Shown here: positions 1-13,149 of the stretch, in pieces
Layout: the number at the start of each line of letters is the position of its first letter
Position numbering within the stretch: position 1 is the first letter of the stretch
Source of the DNA: Cenococcum geophilum 1.58
Lineage: Eukaryota > Ascomycota > Dothideomycetes > Gloniales > Gloniaceae
Reading direction: 5' to 3'
Assembly (NCBI GenBank): GCA_001692895.1
Contig: KV748213.1
Coordinates: 62,001-126,000, forward strand
Length of the DNA: 64,000 bases
Made by a program: the position numbers and the translations under genes
Notes under the pieces: generated by a model
Told to the model about the DNA's origin: nothing
What the model saw: only the letters and a program-made list of their open reading frames with translations
Database searches by the model: none

Positions 1-188
1 AGAAGAACGTATATATATAAATATTAAAGATAGTAACTAGGATATATTTAGCTTATATTAGGAGTATTATAAAAAATAAGAATCCTAAATACTACGCTAT
101 AATAATCTACTAATACCTCTTCTTTAACGCTAGTAATAAGTAGAATTCTATAATATAGCTAGGCTTAATATTAATTATATATACTAGA

Positions 189-350
189 TGTCACGGAACA
201 AGGTTAGGAGGCTCTGTAAACGTCGTAGCATTAACTATAGTATACAACAGGATATTGTACGAAGGTGTAAAGAGGTGCGAAGGGACTAGTACTCTATATA
301 CTGTGGGGTGCCAAGGCTCGCTAAGGGCCACCAGGCCGGAATCCGTAACA
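189..350. repeat. Solo LTR with 5-bp TSD
   Basis: A 162-bp block runs from TGTCACGG to CCGTAACA, the inverted termini used by the other gypsy LTRs here. It is flanked by a perfect CTAGA duplication (184-188 and 351-355). No internal region is attached, so this is a solo LTR left by LTR-LTR recombination. It is visibly less mutated (many CG, CC and GG steps) than the AT-rich DNA around it, which suggests a late insertion. It is not the LTR of A, B, D or E. Orientation cannot be fixed. Confidence 0.8.
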
Positions 351-355
351 CTAGA

Positions 356-873
356 TCTCTAATAGTAGAATGACTTATATTTATTTAAAAGATACTAGAA
401 TATCNTATATCCTCTAAGTATAGAATTAAATATATTATAGATTTATCTAATCTAGAGATATATAATAAGAATATTACTAAGATATATAAAAATATAAAAG
501 ACTATATCCTAGATATATCCTAGATATATCCTAGACATATCCTAGACATAACTTAGTTCTAGTATTAATATATATAATATTTATATATATTAAAGAATAA
601 AATAAGTATAATATATACTCTTTCTAGCCTCTAAAGTACTTTAGAAAATAGATGCTCTATATAGGCGTATTTTATTATAAATATTTATACCCTTAGCTAT
701 AAAATTTTTACTATAAGGAAATTATAGACGAAGACTAGAAAAGAATATGTAAATAATATATTTATATTATTATATCTATTATATTAGATATATTATCTTC
801 TAGAACTAGTATATACTTATAGTTTTAATTATAAAGTTTATAAGGCGTACGATTAAAATCTCACTTATAATTT
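356..873. other. AT-rich degraded host DNA, no gene
   Basis: Very AT-rich, TpA-rich sequence between the solo LTR and element A. All frames are full of stops and I recognise no family. It is continuous, once insertions are removed, with 7247-7404 and 12691 onward, because the TSDs of element A and the LINE join these pieces. It contains an 11-bp tandem repeat (503-549) and one ambiguous base near 405. Confidence 0.6.
503..549. repeat. 11-bp tandem repeat (about 4 copies)
   Basis: About four units of ATATCCTAGAT/C repeated head to tail with period 11. Two further short arrays with the same 11-bp period occur at 13085-13149 and 15098-15140, with unrelated unit sequences. Confidence 0.75.
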
Positions 874-878
874 ATAGC

Positions 879-1071
879 TGTTACGGAACCCTACCGCAGG
901 GGCCTCTATAGGAGAGCCCCGTGCTCTCGCGTACACCTCGCGTACAGCTTATATCAGCTACGCGTAGGTATATCACCTCCTTACGCCCTTAACCCTTACG
1001 ATTGATCGCGTAACGTCTTGTAGACTCCTTAAATATATACGCTTTGTAGCCACTGCCCCCGTCCCGTAATA
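879..1071 (+). repeat. 5' LTR of element A
   Basis: Starts TGTTACGG and ends CCGTAATA (CCGTAACA before mutation). The mate is at 7049-7241 with the same 193-bp length. Near the start lies an inverted motif GGGGCCTCT...GGAGAGCCCC. Confidence 0.9.
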
Positions 1072-1289
1072 TTACGTTGCGCCTTTTTTACCACCGATGC
1101 TTAGCCTATAACCAATTCTACGTCTCTGTAATACTGCAGGCGCTGCTAAAAGCAGCGTGTCTATAAATTACCTCACTTTATACTTCTAAGGAACCCATAA
1201 TAGTAAGATAATATCCCTTACTAGCTACTATATTAAACCTAAAGAACAATCTAATACCTACACTTAACCTACGACGCCAATTAATCCTA

Positions 1290-2800
1290 GGAGAATTTAA
1301 TTTATTAGCCCTAGCCTTAACCCCTAAGGAGACGGACACTAATAATATCTTATCTTTTATTAACTATATAACTACGGATAAGTAAATAGAAGGGCTACTA
1401 CCCATTAAAATCGAAATATAAGACGCCGAGATATTTGCAAAAATGGTAGTATAAGACCCTAATAAATACTACCGCCTTCTATAGAACTACCACCTAAAGC
1501 TTATATAAGCCGAGATACATACTACCTAAGATCGCGATATCATCTAAGACCTACAAGCTCGTAAGGCGCTCGCTAATAACACACGTTAAGAAACTAAAGA
1601 CGACCTCTATATGTCTAAACGCGACATCTAATAGTTAAAGAAGGCTGAGATTGTACTAATTGCTACGGTTACTAAAAGAGAAGGCATAATTAAATACCTA
1701 TAATCTTAGCTTAATNAGNANATTNGTAANAANNCTANANACCTNTTTACTATATATAANNCNACCTAAGTCTNTANGCCCCNNGNAACTTTACCTACTT
1801 AACGCTTAACGGAGGGCTAGCGCTAAGCAGCTTTACCTAATAGGAACCCCTACTAAAGTAGCGATAATAAAAGCCATAATAATTGGACCTAAACTACTAC
1901 CGTAGGGTTTAATATACGCTACCCTAATCCTCTAGTCTTCTAGGGAGACCGTAAGGAATACAGCTACTAAAAGATATAAATCCGTAAAAAACTAACTTAG
2001 AGCGCCTGCCTTTTTCCTACGGAAGATATTAAGATCGGCTATATTATCGGGCGAACAAAGGATATACTATTTAACAGACTCTTCGCCTAATAGGAGACTA
2101 GTAGCCCCCGGAAGTAGTAGTCCTACTAAGAAGTCCTTAATAATCTTAACCTAATATACCGCGACCACAACCTACTAGCCACCAACTAAGCTAAACTACG
2201 TGCCCTAAAGATAAGCCCTACCGAATTATTTAACGAATTCTATATTAAATTCCAGGAATATACTAAAGCCCTCACCTAAGATAATACTAAAGACTAGAAG
2301 GACCTCCTTAAAAAAGTTACTTATTGCCTTAGTTACGCAGCCGCCAGCTATAACTATAACGATATTTATAATATGGTAGCAGCTCTATGGAAGATTAAAT
2401 AATAACTAAATTAGATTGCTACTGCTAACCTTTACCTAAAGACCTCTTTATAGAAGCCCCCTAGGCCTACTAAACCCACATATACTAAGCCACCGACGCC
2501 TACTACCTTAAGTATTACCGGAACTAATATTGATTTCTCTATACTAACCTTCCTATAAAAACTCCTAGATGGAGAGCGCAAGCTACTTTAGAAACTAGGA
2601 CGCTGCTATAAATACCATTAAGAAGGCTGTTATTGCGATAACCTAAACTGCCTAATAGCTAGGTTTAGTAGCTACCGCCTAATACTTAACCTAATACCCC
2701 AAACACTAAATATATTGCTATATACCACTACCATATAAGATAAAGACGCAGTAATAGTAGTAGAGTTAGATACGGAAACGGAAAACGCTAAGTCCTAGCC
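1290..2800 (+). pseudogene. gag relic of element A
   Basis: Reading through TAA/TAG codons gives a gag-like polyprotein, with the nucleocapsid end near 2590-2660. There a Cys/His-rich stretch (CYKYH.EGCYCDN as read) looks like a mutated CCHC zinc knuckle, the second Cys changed to Tyr by G-to-A. The capsid part upstream has gag-like segments such as FNEFYIKFQEYT (about 2230-2270). No open frame of useful length survives. Structural role in the virus-like particle is assigned by position before the protease and by the knuckle. Confidence 0.65.
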
Positions 2801-2899
2801 CTAAGTTGTGGGTTGGGACGCCCTAATAACGGAGGGATCTATATATCGGCTTGCTTAATAGATAACTCTATAAAGATAAATAGACGGAAATAGATAGTT

Positions 2900-5800
2900 T
2901 TACCTATAATAAAAACTACTGCTAAAAAATAATATAAAAGCCGTTCTATAATTAATTGCGGAGCTATTAATAAATTTATAGATACCTAATTTGTATGCAC
3001 TTATAACCTACCTACCTTACCCCTTACTAAAGCCCGCGCCCTATAACTCGCTAACGGTAATTATACCGCATAAAAGATTACCTATATAACATAACTCCAC
3101 CTAGATATAAATGGGCACTAGGAAGAACTCTAGGCCTATATTATACTACTTGCCAACTACCCTATTATCCTTAGAATGAACTAGCTTAAATAATATAACC
3201 CTACCATTAACTAGAAGAAGAGAGAAGTAACCTTTAACTCTAAATACTATAGAGAGACTTGCCTAGGGCATGGCCTAGCCGCCTCTATTTACTCCCCAGG
3301 ATATTAACCCAAGGAACCCCTTATTATCCCACCTATAACTAACTACCACTATATAAATACCCCGGCCTTCTACTGCATAGTACGTAAGAAAGGCTAGACC
3401 ATTACTATAGCTTCCTAATTACGACTATATAAGCTTAATAAAGAATAGGACTACGTCCTCTATAGTAATAGGATAGACATAATCGACCTTTTAGAAGATA
3501 ACGCCCCTACGGAACTCTACGGACTTTTACCTTTAGACTTTAAGAAGTTTATAAAGCTTAAAAAAGGACTTACCAACGAAGAACTCCACAAGCTCCTCCC
3601 TAAGAGGTACCACGACTTTACTAATATATGCTTATAAAAGAGCGCAGATATACTTCCCCCATATCGACCTAATAACTATACCATTAATATTAAATAAGGA
3701 AAAATGCTACCTTATAAGAGACCCTACCTAATATTAAAAGATAAACTTCTAGTTGTAAAAAAGTATATCAACAAGCACCTTAATAAAGGATTTATTTGTC
3801 CCAGCATGTCACTAGCAGCCGCCCCTATCCTTCTCGCTAAGAAGCTAGGAGGAGGTATCCAATTCTACGTTAACTATAGAGGACTTAACGCTATTACGAT
3901 TAAAAACTAATACCCAGTACCGCTTATACGTAAGACCCTTAAGCGGCTTAGTTAAGCCAAAATCTATACTAAGCTTAATATTATCGCCGCCTTTAACTAT
4001 CTCTAAATACGGAAAGGTAACAAATAGAAAACCGTATTTGCATCGCGCTTTAGCCAATTTAAATATACCGTTATGCCCTTTAGCGTATATAACGGCCTAG
4101 GCACCTTCTAAAGCTATATTAATAACGCCTTACGGGATTACCTTAATGACTTCTGCTCTACGTACCTAGACGACATACTTATTTATAGTAATAACCCCTC
4201 TAAGCATACTAAACACGTTTAAAAGGTCCTACAGCGCCTTAAGGACGTAGGACTTTATATTAATTTAAAGAAATGCGAATTCTTAGTTATAGAAGTAAAA
4301 TACCTTAGACTAATTATTACTACTAAGGGTGTCCGTATAGACCCCAAGAAGGTACATATAATTACTAAATAGTAAGCCCCTAACTGTATTAAGGACGTAT
4401 AAGCCTTCCTTAGTTTTGCCAACTTCTATTAGAAATTTATATACAACTTCTTAAGCGTAGTAGCACTACTTACAGCAATAATGCGAACGAAGGGCCTTTC
4501 TGTAAAAGGAAGAAAAACGCACCTACGCTTTACCTAGACGCCTAAATATAAGAAGGCGTTCTAAGACCTTAAAAATGCCTTTACTAAAGCACCTGTCCTA
4601 GCTTACTTTATACTAGGATAATAACTCTACCTTAAAACCAACTCCTTAGACCACGTTAACGCAGGCATCCTCTCCCAGATAGGCGATGACGGCCTCCTTT
4701 ACCTAGTCGTATTCTACTTATCTAAGCTTATACTATAAGAGTGTAACTATAAGATCTATAATAAAGAACTCCTTATAATTATATAAGCGTTTAAAGAATT
4801 TTGACCAGAACTCTCCTTAATAGAGCCTAACTAGCTAACTAAAGTCCTTACAGACCATCGCAACCTTAAGTACTTTATAACTATAAAGTAGCTAAACTAA
4901 CGCCAAGCACGTTAGAACAAGTTCCTCTCTAGTTTTAACTTTAAAATTGTATATAGACTAGGAGTATAAGGTACTAAACCTAATAGCCTAATACGCCGCT
5001 TACAAGACCTTCCTTAGTCTAAAGATAACCCCTATAATTAGTTCTAACAACAGACGATCCTAAAAGCACGAAATTTAGCCCTAGGCATACTACCTATAAT
5101 AGAGCCAACTATACCCTAGCTTTATACCATAGAACTAGAGTTACCTCCCAAAATTAACAAGCTTATTACTACGGCATATAACGCCTCTATTAACCTATTA
5201 CTATATTAACTTATTGCCGCAAAGACCGCTAGCACCTATACGCTACCTACTAACCTCTAAAGCTTAGGCTAGATTAATATAGTAGCCTTAGAAGTAAAAG
5301 AGAACAGGCTCTATTATAGAGGCCGCCTATTTATCCCTAACTTAGAAAATCTACAACGGCAACTAATTTAAATAGCCTACGACCTCCGATTAAGCGGCTA
5401 CCCAGGTAGAGAAGGAACCTATAAGCTTCTTAGCCAATACTACTTCTAGCCAAAAATGATAGACTTAGTTAAACGCTTTATAGGTGCCTGCCACGGTTAT
5501 AAGCGCGCTAAGGCCTTTAATACAAAGTACTAAGGACTACTGCACCCTTTACCAGTACCTATACGACGATGGGCAGATATCGCCATAGATTTTGTTGTTA
5601 ACCTACTACCCTATAAACGATATGGCCGTACCTATAAGAACATCCTTATAATAATATACCGACTTATAAAAGAGCGCCACTACGTCCTAACCGAAGGCGT
5701 AGCCGTTAGTGATATTACTAACGCCTTTCTCCGCAAAGTCTACCGACTATATAGGTTACCTAACTCAATTACGTCCGACTAAGGCATATAATTTAACTCC

Positions 5801-6700
5801 AATATATAGAGACGAATCTACTAACGCCTTGGCATCTCCGTTAAGATATCTATATCCTTCTACTATAAAACTACTAGGCAACCAGAAAACGCTAATGCTA
5901 GTATAAAAGCGTACCTATAATAGGTAGTCGCCTATAGTCAAGATAACTGGGTAGATTACCTCCCACTAGGTAAATTCGCAGCGAATAACCACGTCTTAAC
6001 NACTATAGGACTTACCCCGTTCTTNGCGAATAANGGTTATNACCCCTAATCTNGNATAGAGCNACNAGAACCTATTAATAAGAAACTGCTATATAGAAAA
6101 CGCCTTAAGATGCTACTTACCGACTAGCATGCAGACCGTATAAAAAATCTACTCAACTACTATAAGGGAGAAATGGCCTAGGCTTAAGTAAAGTAGGCCT
6201 ACTTCGCCGACTGTTATAAAACGCCACTACCGGAGATACGTGTTGGCGACTGGGTATAGCTAGATGCACGTAATATCTCTATATAGAGGCCTATAAAGTC
6301 ACTTAATTATAAGAACCTTGGCCCCTATCTAATTAAATAAGTTATTAATAGGGGAGCCGTATATAAGCTAGAACTCCTACCTACCCTAGCTACCCACGGG
6401 ATATAGCCCGTATTTCACCTATAGCTACTACACCTCTATTAGCCTAACCCCTTACCAAGGCAGACACAGCCTAAACCCCTACTAGTACTAATCTAAGACG
6501 AGAACGAAGATAAGAACTATAAGGAGTAGACCATTAAACAAATTATTAACTTTAAATACTTTGGTAAAGGTAGAGGACGACGGCTCTACTATAGAGCTAT
6601 ATATACAGGATTCGACATAGATTAGCTAGAATAGCAACTATAGGAAGACTTTAAAAATGCAAAGGATCTAATTAGCGACTTTTACTATGCGAACCCACAG
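2900..6700 (+). pseudogene. pol relic of element A (PR-RT-RH-IN-chromodomain)
   Basis: With stops read as mutated codons, the frame shows these domains in order. An aspartic protease lies around 2900-3250. Reverse transcriptase (about 3620-4330) has the N-terminal block LNKGFICPS, then GGGIQFYVNYRGLNAI and the catalytic YLDDILIYS near 4165. RNase H is about 4500-4900. Integrase is about 5330-6100. A C-terminal chromodomain (about 6530-6690) carries GRGRRLYYRAIYTGFDID. The longest open piece is the 68-codon RT segment at 3704-3910. Chromodomains target chromoviruses to heterochromatin, which fits the surroundings. It is non-functional. Confidence 0.85.
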
Positions 6701-7048
6701 AAACCGGGCCTAAGCAGAGACTTTATACCCAATCCTCTATGGGAACCCTTATAGAGTTAAACCGTTGTACATTGCTACGTAAGGGCAAATTGCCGTTAGA
6801 TTACCGTTAGATTGCGGTAAAGTGCGATTACGTGACCGGAATATTGTTGAGATGTCTAGGAACTTTAACTGGCGGTTAAAGTTATCTAATTAGTCGGATT
6901 CTTAAATGCCAAGCCCTATTATATAACGTTGTTTTAAGCCTTTAGCAATACCCCCCTTTTCTTCTTTTCTATACCTTAAGTGTCCCTTCTATATGTATAT
7001 AGTAACCATAGCGTCGCCAGAGCTCCGCCTCTATAAAAGGGGGGGTAG

Positions 7049-7241
7049 TATTACGGAACCCTACTATAGGGGCCTCTATAGGAGAGCCCCGTGCTCTCGC
7101 ATACACCTCACGTACAGCTTATATCAGCTACGCGTAGGTATATCACCTCCTTACGCCCTTAACCCTTACGATTGATCGCGCAACGTCTTATAGACTCCTT
7201 AAATACATACGCTTTGTAGCTACTGCCCCCGTCCCGTAACA
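7049..7241 (+). repeat. 3' LTR of element A
   Basis: Same length as the 5' LTR. It begins TATTACGG (TG mutated to TA) and ends CCGTAACA. It is followed directly by the ATAGC duplication. Confidence 0.9.
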
Positions 7242-7404
7242 ATAGCCTCTATTTACTCTAGTATATTATATTTTAGATCTTACTAAATTCTATAAAGCTA
7301 ATATATTTTAGTTTCCTCTATTATAATATTAAATAATAGTTAGGTTTTGCTATCTCCTAGACCTATTTTACTATTAGGTAAGATTATCTAGATATATCCT
7401 TAAT
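7242..7404. other. Host DNA between element A and the LINE
   Basis: AT-rich degraded sequence that starts with the element A TSD (ATAGC) and ends with the LINE TSD TATATCCTTAAT (7393-7404). No gene is seen. Confidence 0.6.
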
Positions 7405-7999
7405 AATAATAGATTTAATTTACCGCCCGTTCCGGTCCCCCTAATGGGTCTATGTAGGCTAATACCTTTTATAGGAAAAACTCTATCTAAGAGAAAACCC
7501 GATCGCGAGCCGCGCTGGAGAGATAACAGTGTTCCGATATCGGGGCGCTGGTAACTTGCCTTCTACCTAGCTAAAAGTCTACTTATTAAGCCAACTAACC
7601 ACGCTTCGCGGACAATCTTATACTACCCCTTCTTCCTTTATCCTTTTACCCTTATTTTTACCAGTCCTCTAAGCTTTAAAATAGCTGGTATCTACTTATA
7701 TCTTCTGTATCTATTACCTTTATAGCCTGGAACTAAGTTAAGGCACCTAATTATATTAACTATTTTACAGCAACTTAGGTACTTCTTTTATTGCTTAAGA
7801 CATCTTAGAGGCGTTTAGAAGTGTATTATGCTATAAAGTCTGCCCTTTAGTATTATGGGCACTGGAATAATATATAGTGTACTGTTTGCCTTATCCAACT
7901 ATATTTATATCGCGGGAGAATTTCTGGTACTTTAATGGATGTAAGCCATATATTAAGCCCTATTACCTCCGTACAAAGGAGAAACAGTACTATAGCCTC

Positions 8000-10900
8000 T
8001 ACTTTTATTAGATCTTTATATAATAGAATTATAGGTTTCCTCTATAGGGTCTTCCACGTAGTTTCTATACAATTTTTGGCCTTTAATTGCCACCGTTGGC
8101 GCCATTTTAGGTCTGCCCATTTCGCGATAAGGGTGGTTTCCTACTAGCGGTGCTGGTGACCTTCTATACAGTGGCGGCATTCCGTCTACACTCTGCCAGC
8201 GTTTTGTTAGCTACGCCTATAGGGGTTTATTACTGCCTCCTATTCTATACAGTCCTTCTAGTATATAAGAAACCCCTATATTTTATTCTTATAGTCCTTT
8301 ACGCGGTCCCTAAGCATTTTTAGTAGTACTAATAGCCGTCTTATTTTCCGCCGGCTTTTCCTTAGTGTTTTTTAGATACCCTTAAGTGCCTCTACTAATT
8401 CCTTTTTTACCTTATCTAAAGCTGTCCTAGCGGCTCTTTAGAGGGCTGTTGTCTTAATATAGAGTTGGATTGGGGGAATGGCCGCTTCCTTCTCTATTGC
8501 AGCTATTGGTGTTTGCTAGTATGCCCCTATAACCCTACAGAGGCACTAGTTTTGGACTTTCTATAGAGGTTTAAGTAAGCTTTTTGCTGGCGTTCTGCTG
8601 TTGTCTTATACTCCCTATACTTAGGCGCCATATAGCATCGCTAGTCAGACGGTGGCCGTGTATAGGAGGCGCGAGCGGCGCATTAATGGGCCCTATATAG
8701 ATGTAGTGATCCTTAATATTGCTTTGTAGGCTACTAAGCCTTTAGTTACCGCCTTTTTAATCTGTTTTTTTTACTAAAGCTTAGAGTCTACCTAGATCCC
8801 TAGGATTCGTATACTAGTTTTCTTAGGAGCTATCTCGCAGCCGGTAATACGTACGGTGGACGCAAGGTCTATAGCGGCGTGGCGCCGTTACCTTATAAAG
8901 TGCATTAGCTAGTACTTTTTAGGGGTAAACGCCGCGCCGTGTTAGTTTGCCTATATAGTGTAATAATTATAGGCGGCCTCTAGTCGTTAATAGTTCTTAG
9001 CTATAGAGTCCCCCTAAGTAATAAGGTTTATATTATCTATAAAGCTAAACCCTAGCGTGCCGCTGTTTAGGCTTTAGAATTTCTCTAAGAGTTCTAATAT
9101 AAAGAAGAGAAATAAAATTAGTGATAAGGGAGACCCTTAGGGGATGCCTGTCTATATCTAGATCTAATTGCTTTTATATCCTATAAACTTAATACAGGTC
9201 TTACGTGCTATTAGAAAACTTTATATAAAGTCTATAAGCCACTTTAGAAAGCCTTTTCTTTTTAAGATATAGAGGAGCCTTTTATGGGATATATAGTTAT
9301 ACACTCTTATTATGTCTAGGCTTAGCATTAATACCACGCACCCGCGGCGCGTTTGCTACGCTGTTTATATATAGGAGCTAAACAGTCCTACCGCTAATAG
9401 TATAGATTGCTTGCGCCTTCCTCCTATTTAGTTTTAAAGGAGTAATTTATGCTCTTCCGCTGCTTTTAATATAATATTGGCTACATACTTCTCTAGGACT
9501 TTTATTAGCGTATTTTTAAGGGTAACTGGTTTATAGCTACTTAGAAGAAAGTAGTCTTTTTTTCCTTCCTTCCGTAAGACCGTAGTTATAGATTCTTTAA
9601 GGCTTTCTAGTATTATTCTATTAGTAAAATAATAGCTAGCTGCTTTTGCTAAGTCCTCTATAATTACTAAAGCAATTACTTTAAGAACCTTATTTAGTAT
9701 ACCATTTAGCCCTAAAGCTTTTCTATTTAGGAGGCTTTTTATTAGCCTATTAATCCCTTTTTTTAAAATAATAGGGTAAATATTAAGTACTCTTTGTTCC
9801 ATTATTGCCTCTATTTTAATATCGCTAAGGTCTGCTATACTAGTCTTAGGAAAAAACTTTACTATAAGGATATCTACTTTTGTGGTATTATTGTCTATAA
9901 AGGGGTCCTTAATGGACTTCCTAAGGTCTGGTAACTAAGGGTTTACCTTTACTATACTTACTTTTCTGCTCTATTTTAATAAAATCCATAGACCTTTGTT
10001 ATAGGGTTTTAACTAGTCCTTAGTAAGTTCTTAAATAAAGCACCTCTAGTTATTACAACTAACTCTCCTAGTTTCTTTCTGGAGTTTATTACTTAGTGCT
10101 AAGTATCTTTATAAGTCCTGGGGGTCGTTATAGTCCTAGTACTATTGTCGCGCCTAGTAGGCGCTGGCGTGGAGCTATATAATATATGGCGACTATTCTT
10201 AATAGGCTTACTAGCTGGGTTATACTTATAGGCAATGTTCTTTAAGTACTTATTTAATCCCTTCTTAAAGGGCTTAAAGGGGGTCTTTAAATATAGCCTA
10301 GTTAAGCTCCTAGATGCTTTAAAGGAGGCCTTATAAGTCTAGTTTTTTAAGGGTAAGACGCCGGCGTTTTGCTAACAGACAGCCGGCGTTATTAATTTGG
10401 ATATGGATAGGTATATGGTCTCTTATAAGGGCCTATTCCTTAACTATACTATAGAAGTTAACTTTTCTGTATAAATTTAGGGATATAAACGTGAGGTTAA
10501 TTACGCTTTTCTATTCCCCTCTTTTCTATATAGGCTCTCCTCTTAATATAACAAGTATAAGACCTTTAGCGTCGGTTTCGGCTAGTAGGCGTTCCGCCTG
10601 TTTTTTGCTAGCTATATACTTTTTACCCCACATTAGGTAGTAGGCATTAAAGTCGCCTAAGAGTATAATTTCTCCCTTGGCCTCCTTAATAGCTATTTTA
10701 ACCTTAGGCCATGTCCTAATCTAAGGGCTGTCTTCACGTAGGTTATAAATGTTAATAATTATTATCTCTAGCCCCTTTAGGCGCACCTAAAGGGCTACGG
10801 TAAAGGGGCCGTACTATCTACGCTTCTAATACGCAGCTTTAATATCCTGGCTAATTATAAAGCAGACCTTTATTATAGGGAGAGCGTCGTACGTAAGTAT

Positions 10901-11030
10901 GAATCCCCTAGGGTAGTATATTAATTTAGTATACCTATTATATACCGGCTCCTGGATTATAAGGACCTAATAGTCTACCAGTATAACGCTGTTAAAGAAG
11001 GGGCGGCACGCCCCTTAATTTACATTTCTG
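8000..11030 (-). pseudogene. LINE ORF2 relic (endonuclease + reverse transcriptase)
   Basis: Two domains are readable. The endonuclease/exonuclease/phosphatase domain shows GEIILLGDFNAYYLMWG around 10680-10620, with the GDFN catalytic block intact. The reverse transcriptase retains a 122-codon open segment at 9434-9802 with the LINE pattern NRKALGLNGI (from KAPGPDGI), LKESITTVLRKEGKKDY and SSYKPVTLKNTLIKVLEK. The order EN then RT is that of Tad/I-like LINEs. A C-terminal RNase H would fall in 8000-8700 but I cannot confirm it. Stops elsewhere make it a pseudogene. Limits are approximate. Confidence 0.8.
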
Positions 11031-11389
11031 TAGTTATACTAAATAATTATACACTTACTTATTTAGGGTAGGTATAGGTTCCTCTATATTAGTGTCTTAG
11101 TCCTCTTCGTTATCGCTAGTAACTATTATTACTCTATTAGTACGTAACTAGAGCCTTAATTATAAACTATCTCTACTTGCTTTATTAATAAAGGATAATT
11201 TACCTAGCCCCCGTTTAACTGGTTATTCTTAGGTCCCTAATATTTCCCATCCTCTTTTTTTATTAGTAATAATTATAAAGTTTCCTAGTATTAGGGGTGG
11301 GTATATTGTTTCTGTAGCTTCTTATATACGGAGTAACTGCGTTAAAAGGGCTATTCTTTTTATTTAGATGCCCTTAAGGTAGCTTTAAA

Positions 11390-12555
11390 AGGTCTTACAT
11401 TCCTTTCTTTACTATACTTTATAGGCTTTACCATAGTTAATACAGGATACCCTTTCCTTAGGGCAATCTATGGTGTTGTAAGGTCCTATATATTATCTAT
11501 ATTTTATTTGCTTTCCGTATACGCTTTACGTATATCCCTATTAATTATATTAGTAACATTACTTTATAATTATACTATTCTTAAATAGCCTAGTCTTAAA
11601 AAGCTAGGATTTAATAACTATTCTACTTTTTATAATCTTTTGCTAAATTGCCTAGGTTAGGACACTAATTATAAGGGTCCCTCTAATCTTCTTAGGTTCT
11701 CTTTAGGCGCTACTAAGGTTTGCCTAGCGTTTCGCCTGCGCTTTAGGGGCGTGTAGCTATTAAATCCGGCTAATAGCTATTCCAAACGCAAGGCGCTTTA
11801 TAGCTTTATAGATGGATTAAATTAATTCTAAGTTATCTAACGTTCCTTCCGCTATTAATTAGGGTCTTAAGTGGGACCCCAGGTACTTCTAGGAGGTAGT
11901 CTTTCCTTAATATCTTAAGTTTTAGCGCGTCTGGTCCATTTAAGATTTAATCCTTTATTATTTAGGAGGGGACGTAAATATTAATGTCCCCGCTATTAAG
12001 GGTGCGTACGGCGTATACGCTTAGTATTATTCTCTAAATAGTCTTAAGAAGCGCCCCTAGTTTATAGCCCTAGGGCTCCTTAAGCCGGACGCGTACTATT
12101 GCTCTCTATAGTGTCGTGACTGCGTTTACTATACGGGCCGCCTACGCAGCGACAGCTGCTTAGGTCTGGCCCTATACTAGGGGGGCTTCCGGACCTAATA
12201 GTCCTCCTTTACACGTTTTCTTTTGGATTTTTATAATACCAGCTTTAATCCAGTTAAGTTAGGTCTTAGTTTTCTTTTTTTAGGTTATATAAGGCGCCAG
12301 ACGCGTTAAGAGAGCTTTAACGCGTTATATTACCTCTTAAACAGTAATAAGTATCTAGTGTTATAGGGTTTCTTCCTCCTCTTTTATAAGATTGTCTTTA
12401 ATTTGTCCGAGTATTTCCTTTAATTTTTGCTATTACTAGTTAAGCTAGCGGTTATCCTTTTCGCGTTATTACCCGCCTGGTTTATAGGTCGGCTCCCTTA
12501 CGTTACAACTTTCGTCGCTTTAGCGGGAAGCTTGCGATCCCCCGTTGTCCACCAT
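11390..12555 (-). pseudogene. LINE ORF1 (gag-like) relic
   Basis: An ATG at 12555 (minus) opens a frame reading MVDNGGSQAS before the first stop. About 1.1 kb downstream, near 11430-11460, the frame reads SCINYGKAYK, a mutated CCHC zinc knuckle (Cys to Tyr and His to Tyr by transitions). ORF1 proteins of fungal LINEs bind the element RNA. This copy is broken by many stops. Confidence 0.6.
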
Positions 12556-13084
12556 GCTTTATAGATAGGGGCGCCGTGGTTTTATAGGGTTTCTTAGTGC
12601 GGGGAATAGGATTCCGATGTCGGGTTGCTTTATTAGGTGGTTTTAGGCTGGTTTCACTACTGTTGCGGCTTTTTCGTCTATATCCTTAATATATCCAGCT
12701 TATAAGCCAACTATATTTAGTATATAAGAGTAGCTTATAGTCTTTACTTTATATAACTATTACTTAATAAGCTTAATTCTTATAACAGTTAACGCTATAA
12801 TAATTTTAATTAAATATTTATAAATAAGAAGCCTAGGTTCTATATATAGAAGCTAAAGTAAAAGTAATTAAACTATAAAATTAAAAGATAAAGTTAGAGC
12901 TTAGAAAATTAGAATAAGAACTTAGTTAATATAAGCTTTTATATTTATAAGTATAAGGGGTATAGGTTATATTAAAGTAATTACCTAAATATAAAGATAT
13001 TATAATATCTAAGAGAAAGCTAAACCTAAATACTCCTACTATACTCTATATTCTATACTCCGCGCTTAATACTTAATAGTAGAG

Positions 13085-13149
13085 GATAGAACTAGGATAG
13101 AACTAGGATAGAACTAGAATAAAACTAGGATAGAACTAAGATAGAACTA
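13085..13149. repeat. 11-bp tandem repeat (about 6 copies)
   Basis: Six head-to-tail units of GATAGAACTAG with single-base transitions between units. Confidence 0.8.

Larger units (their letters stand above)
879..7241 (+). mobile_element. Ty3/gypsy chromovirus-like LTR retrotransposon A, RIP-degraded
   Basis: A complete 6,363-bp element with 193-bp LTRs (879-1071 and 7049-7241) and a perfect 5-bp TSD ATAGC (874-878, 7242-7246). Internal order is gag, protease, reverse transcriptase, RNase H, integrase and a C-terminal chromodomain, which is the Ty3/gypsy order with a chromovirus tail. A G-rich run (7038-7045) just before the 3' LTR fits a polypurine tract. Every coding part is broken by stops, and the LTR differences I can see are transitions, so the element was inactivated by RIP-like mutation after insertion. 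A second fragment of this family lies at 49388-51352. Scattered ambiguous bases at 1716-1787 and 6001-6063 lie inside it. Confidence 0.9.
7405..12678 (-). mobile_element. Tad-like LINE (non-LTR retrotransposon), RIP-degraded
   Basis: A 5,274-bp minus-strand element flanked by a perfect 12-bp TSD TATATCCTTAAT (7393-7404, 12679-12690), as expected of target-primed reverse transcription. The 3' end (left) finishes in a TTA/ATT trinucleotide run. ORF1 starts near 12555 and has a zinc-knuckle region near 11400-11470. ORF2 carries an endonuclease with GDFNA near 10650 and a reverse transcriptase near 8700-9850. No LTRs are present. The 3' tail motif (GGTAAATT.AATCTA then a trinucleotide run) recurs at 31210-31240 and, diverged, at 46070-46175. 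The length and the two-ORF plan fit a nearly full-length copy. Confidence 0.85.

Noticed and set aside
7021..7175. 60-codon ORF over the 3' LTR of element A
   Set aside because: It lies across the LTR boundary and matches nothing but LTR sequence.
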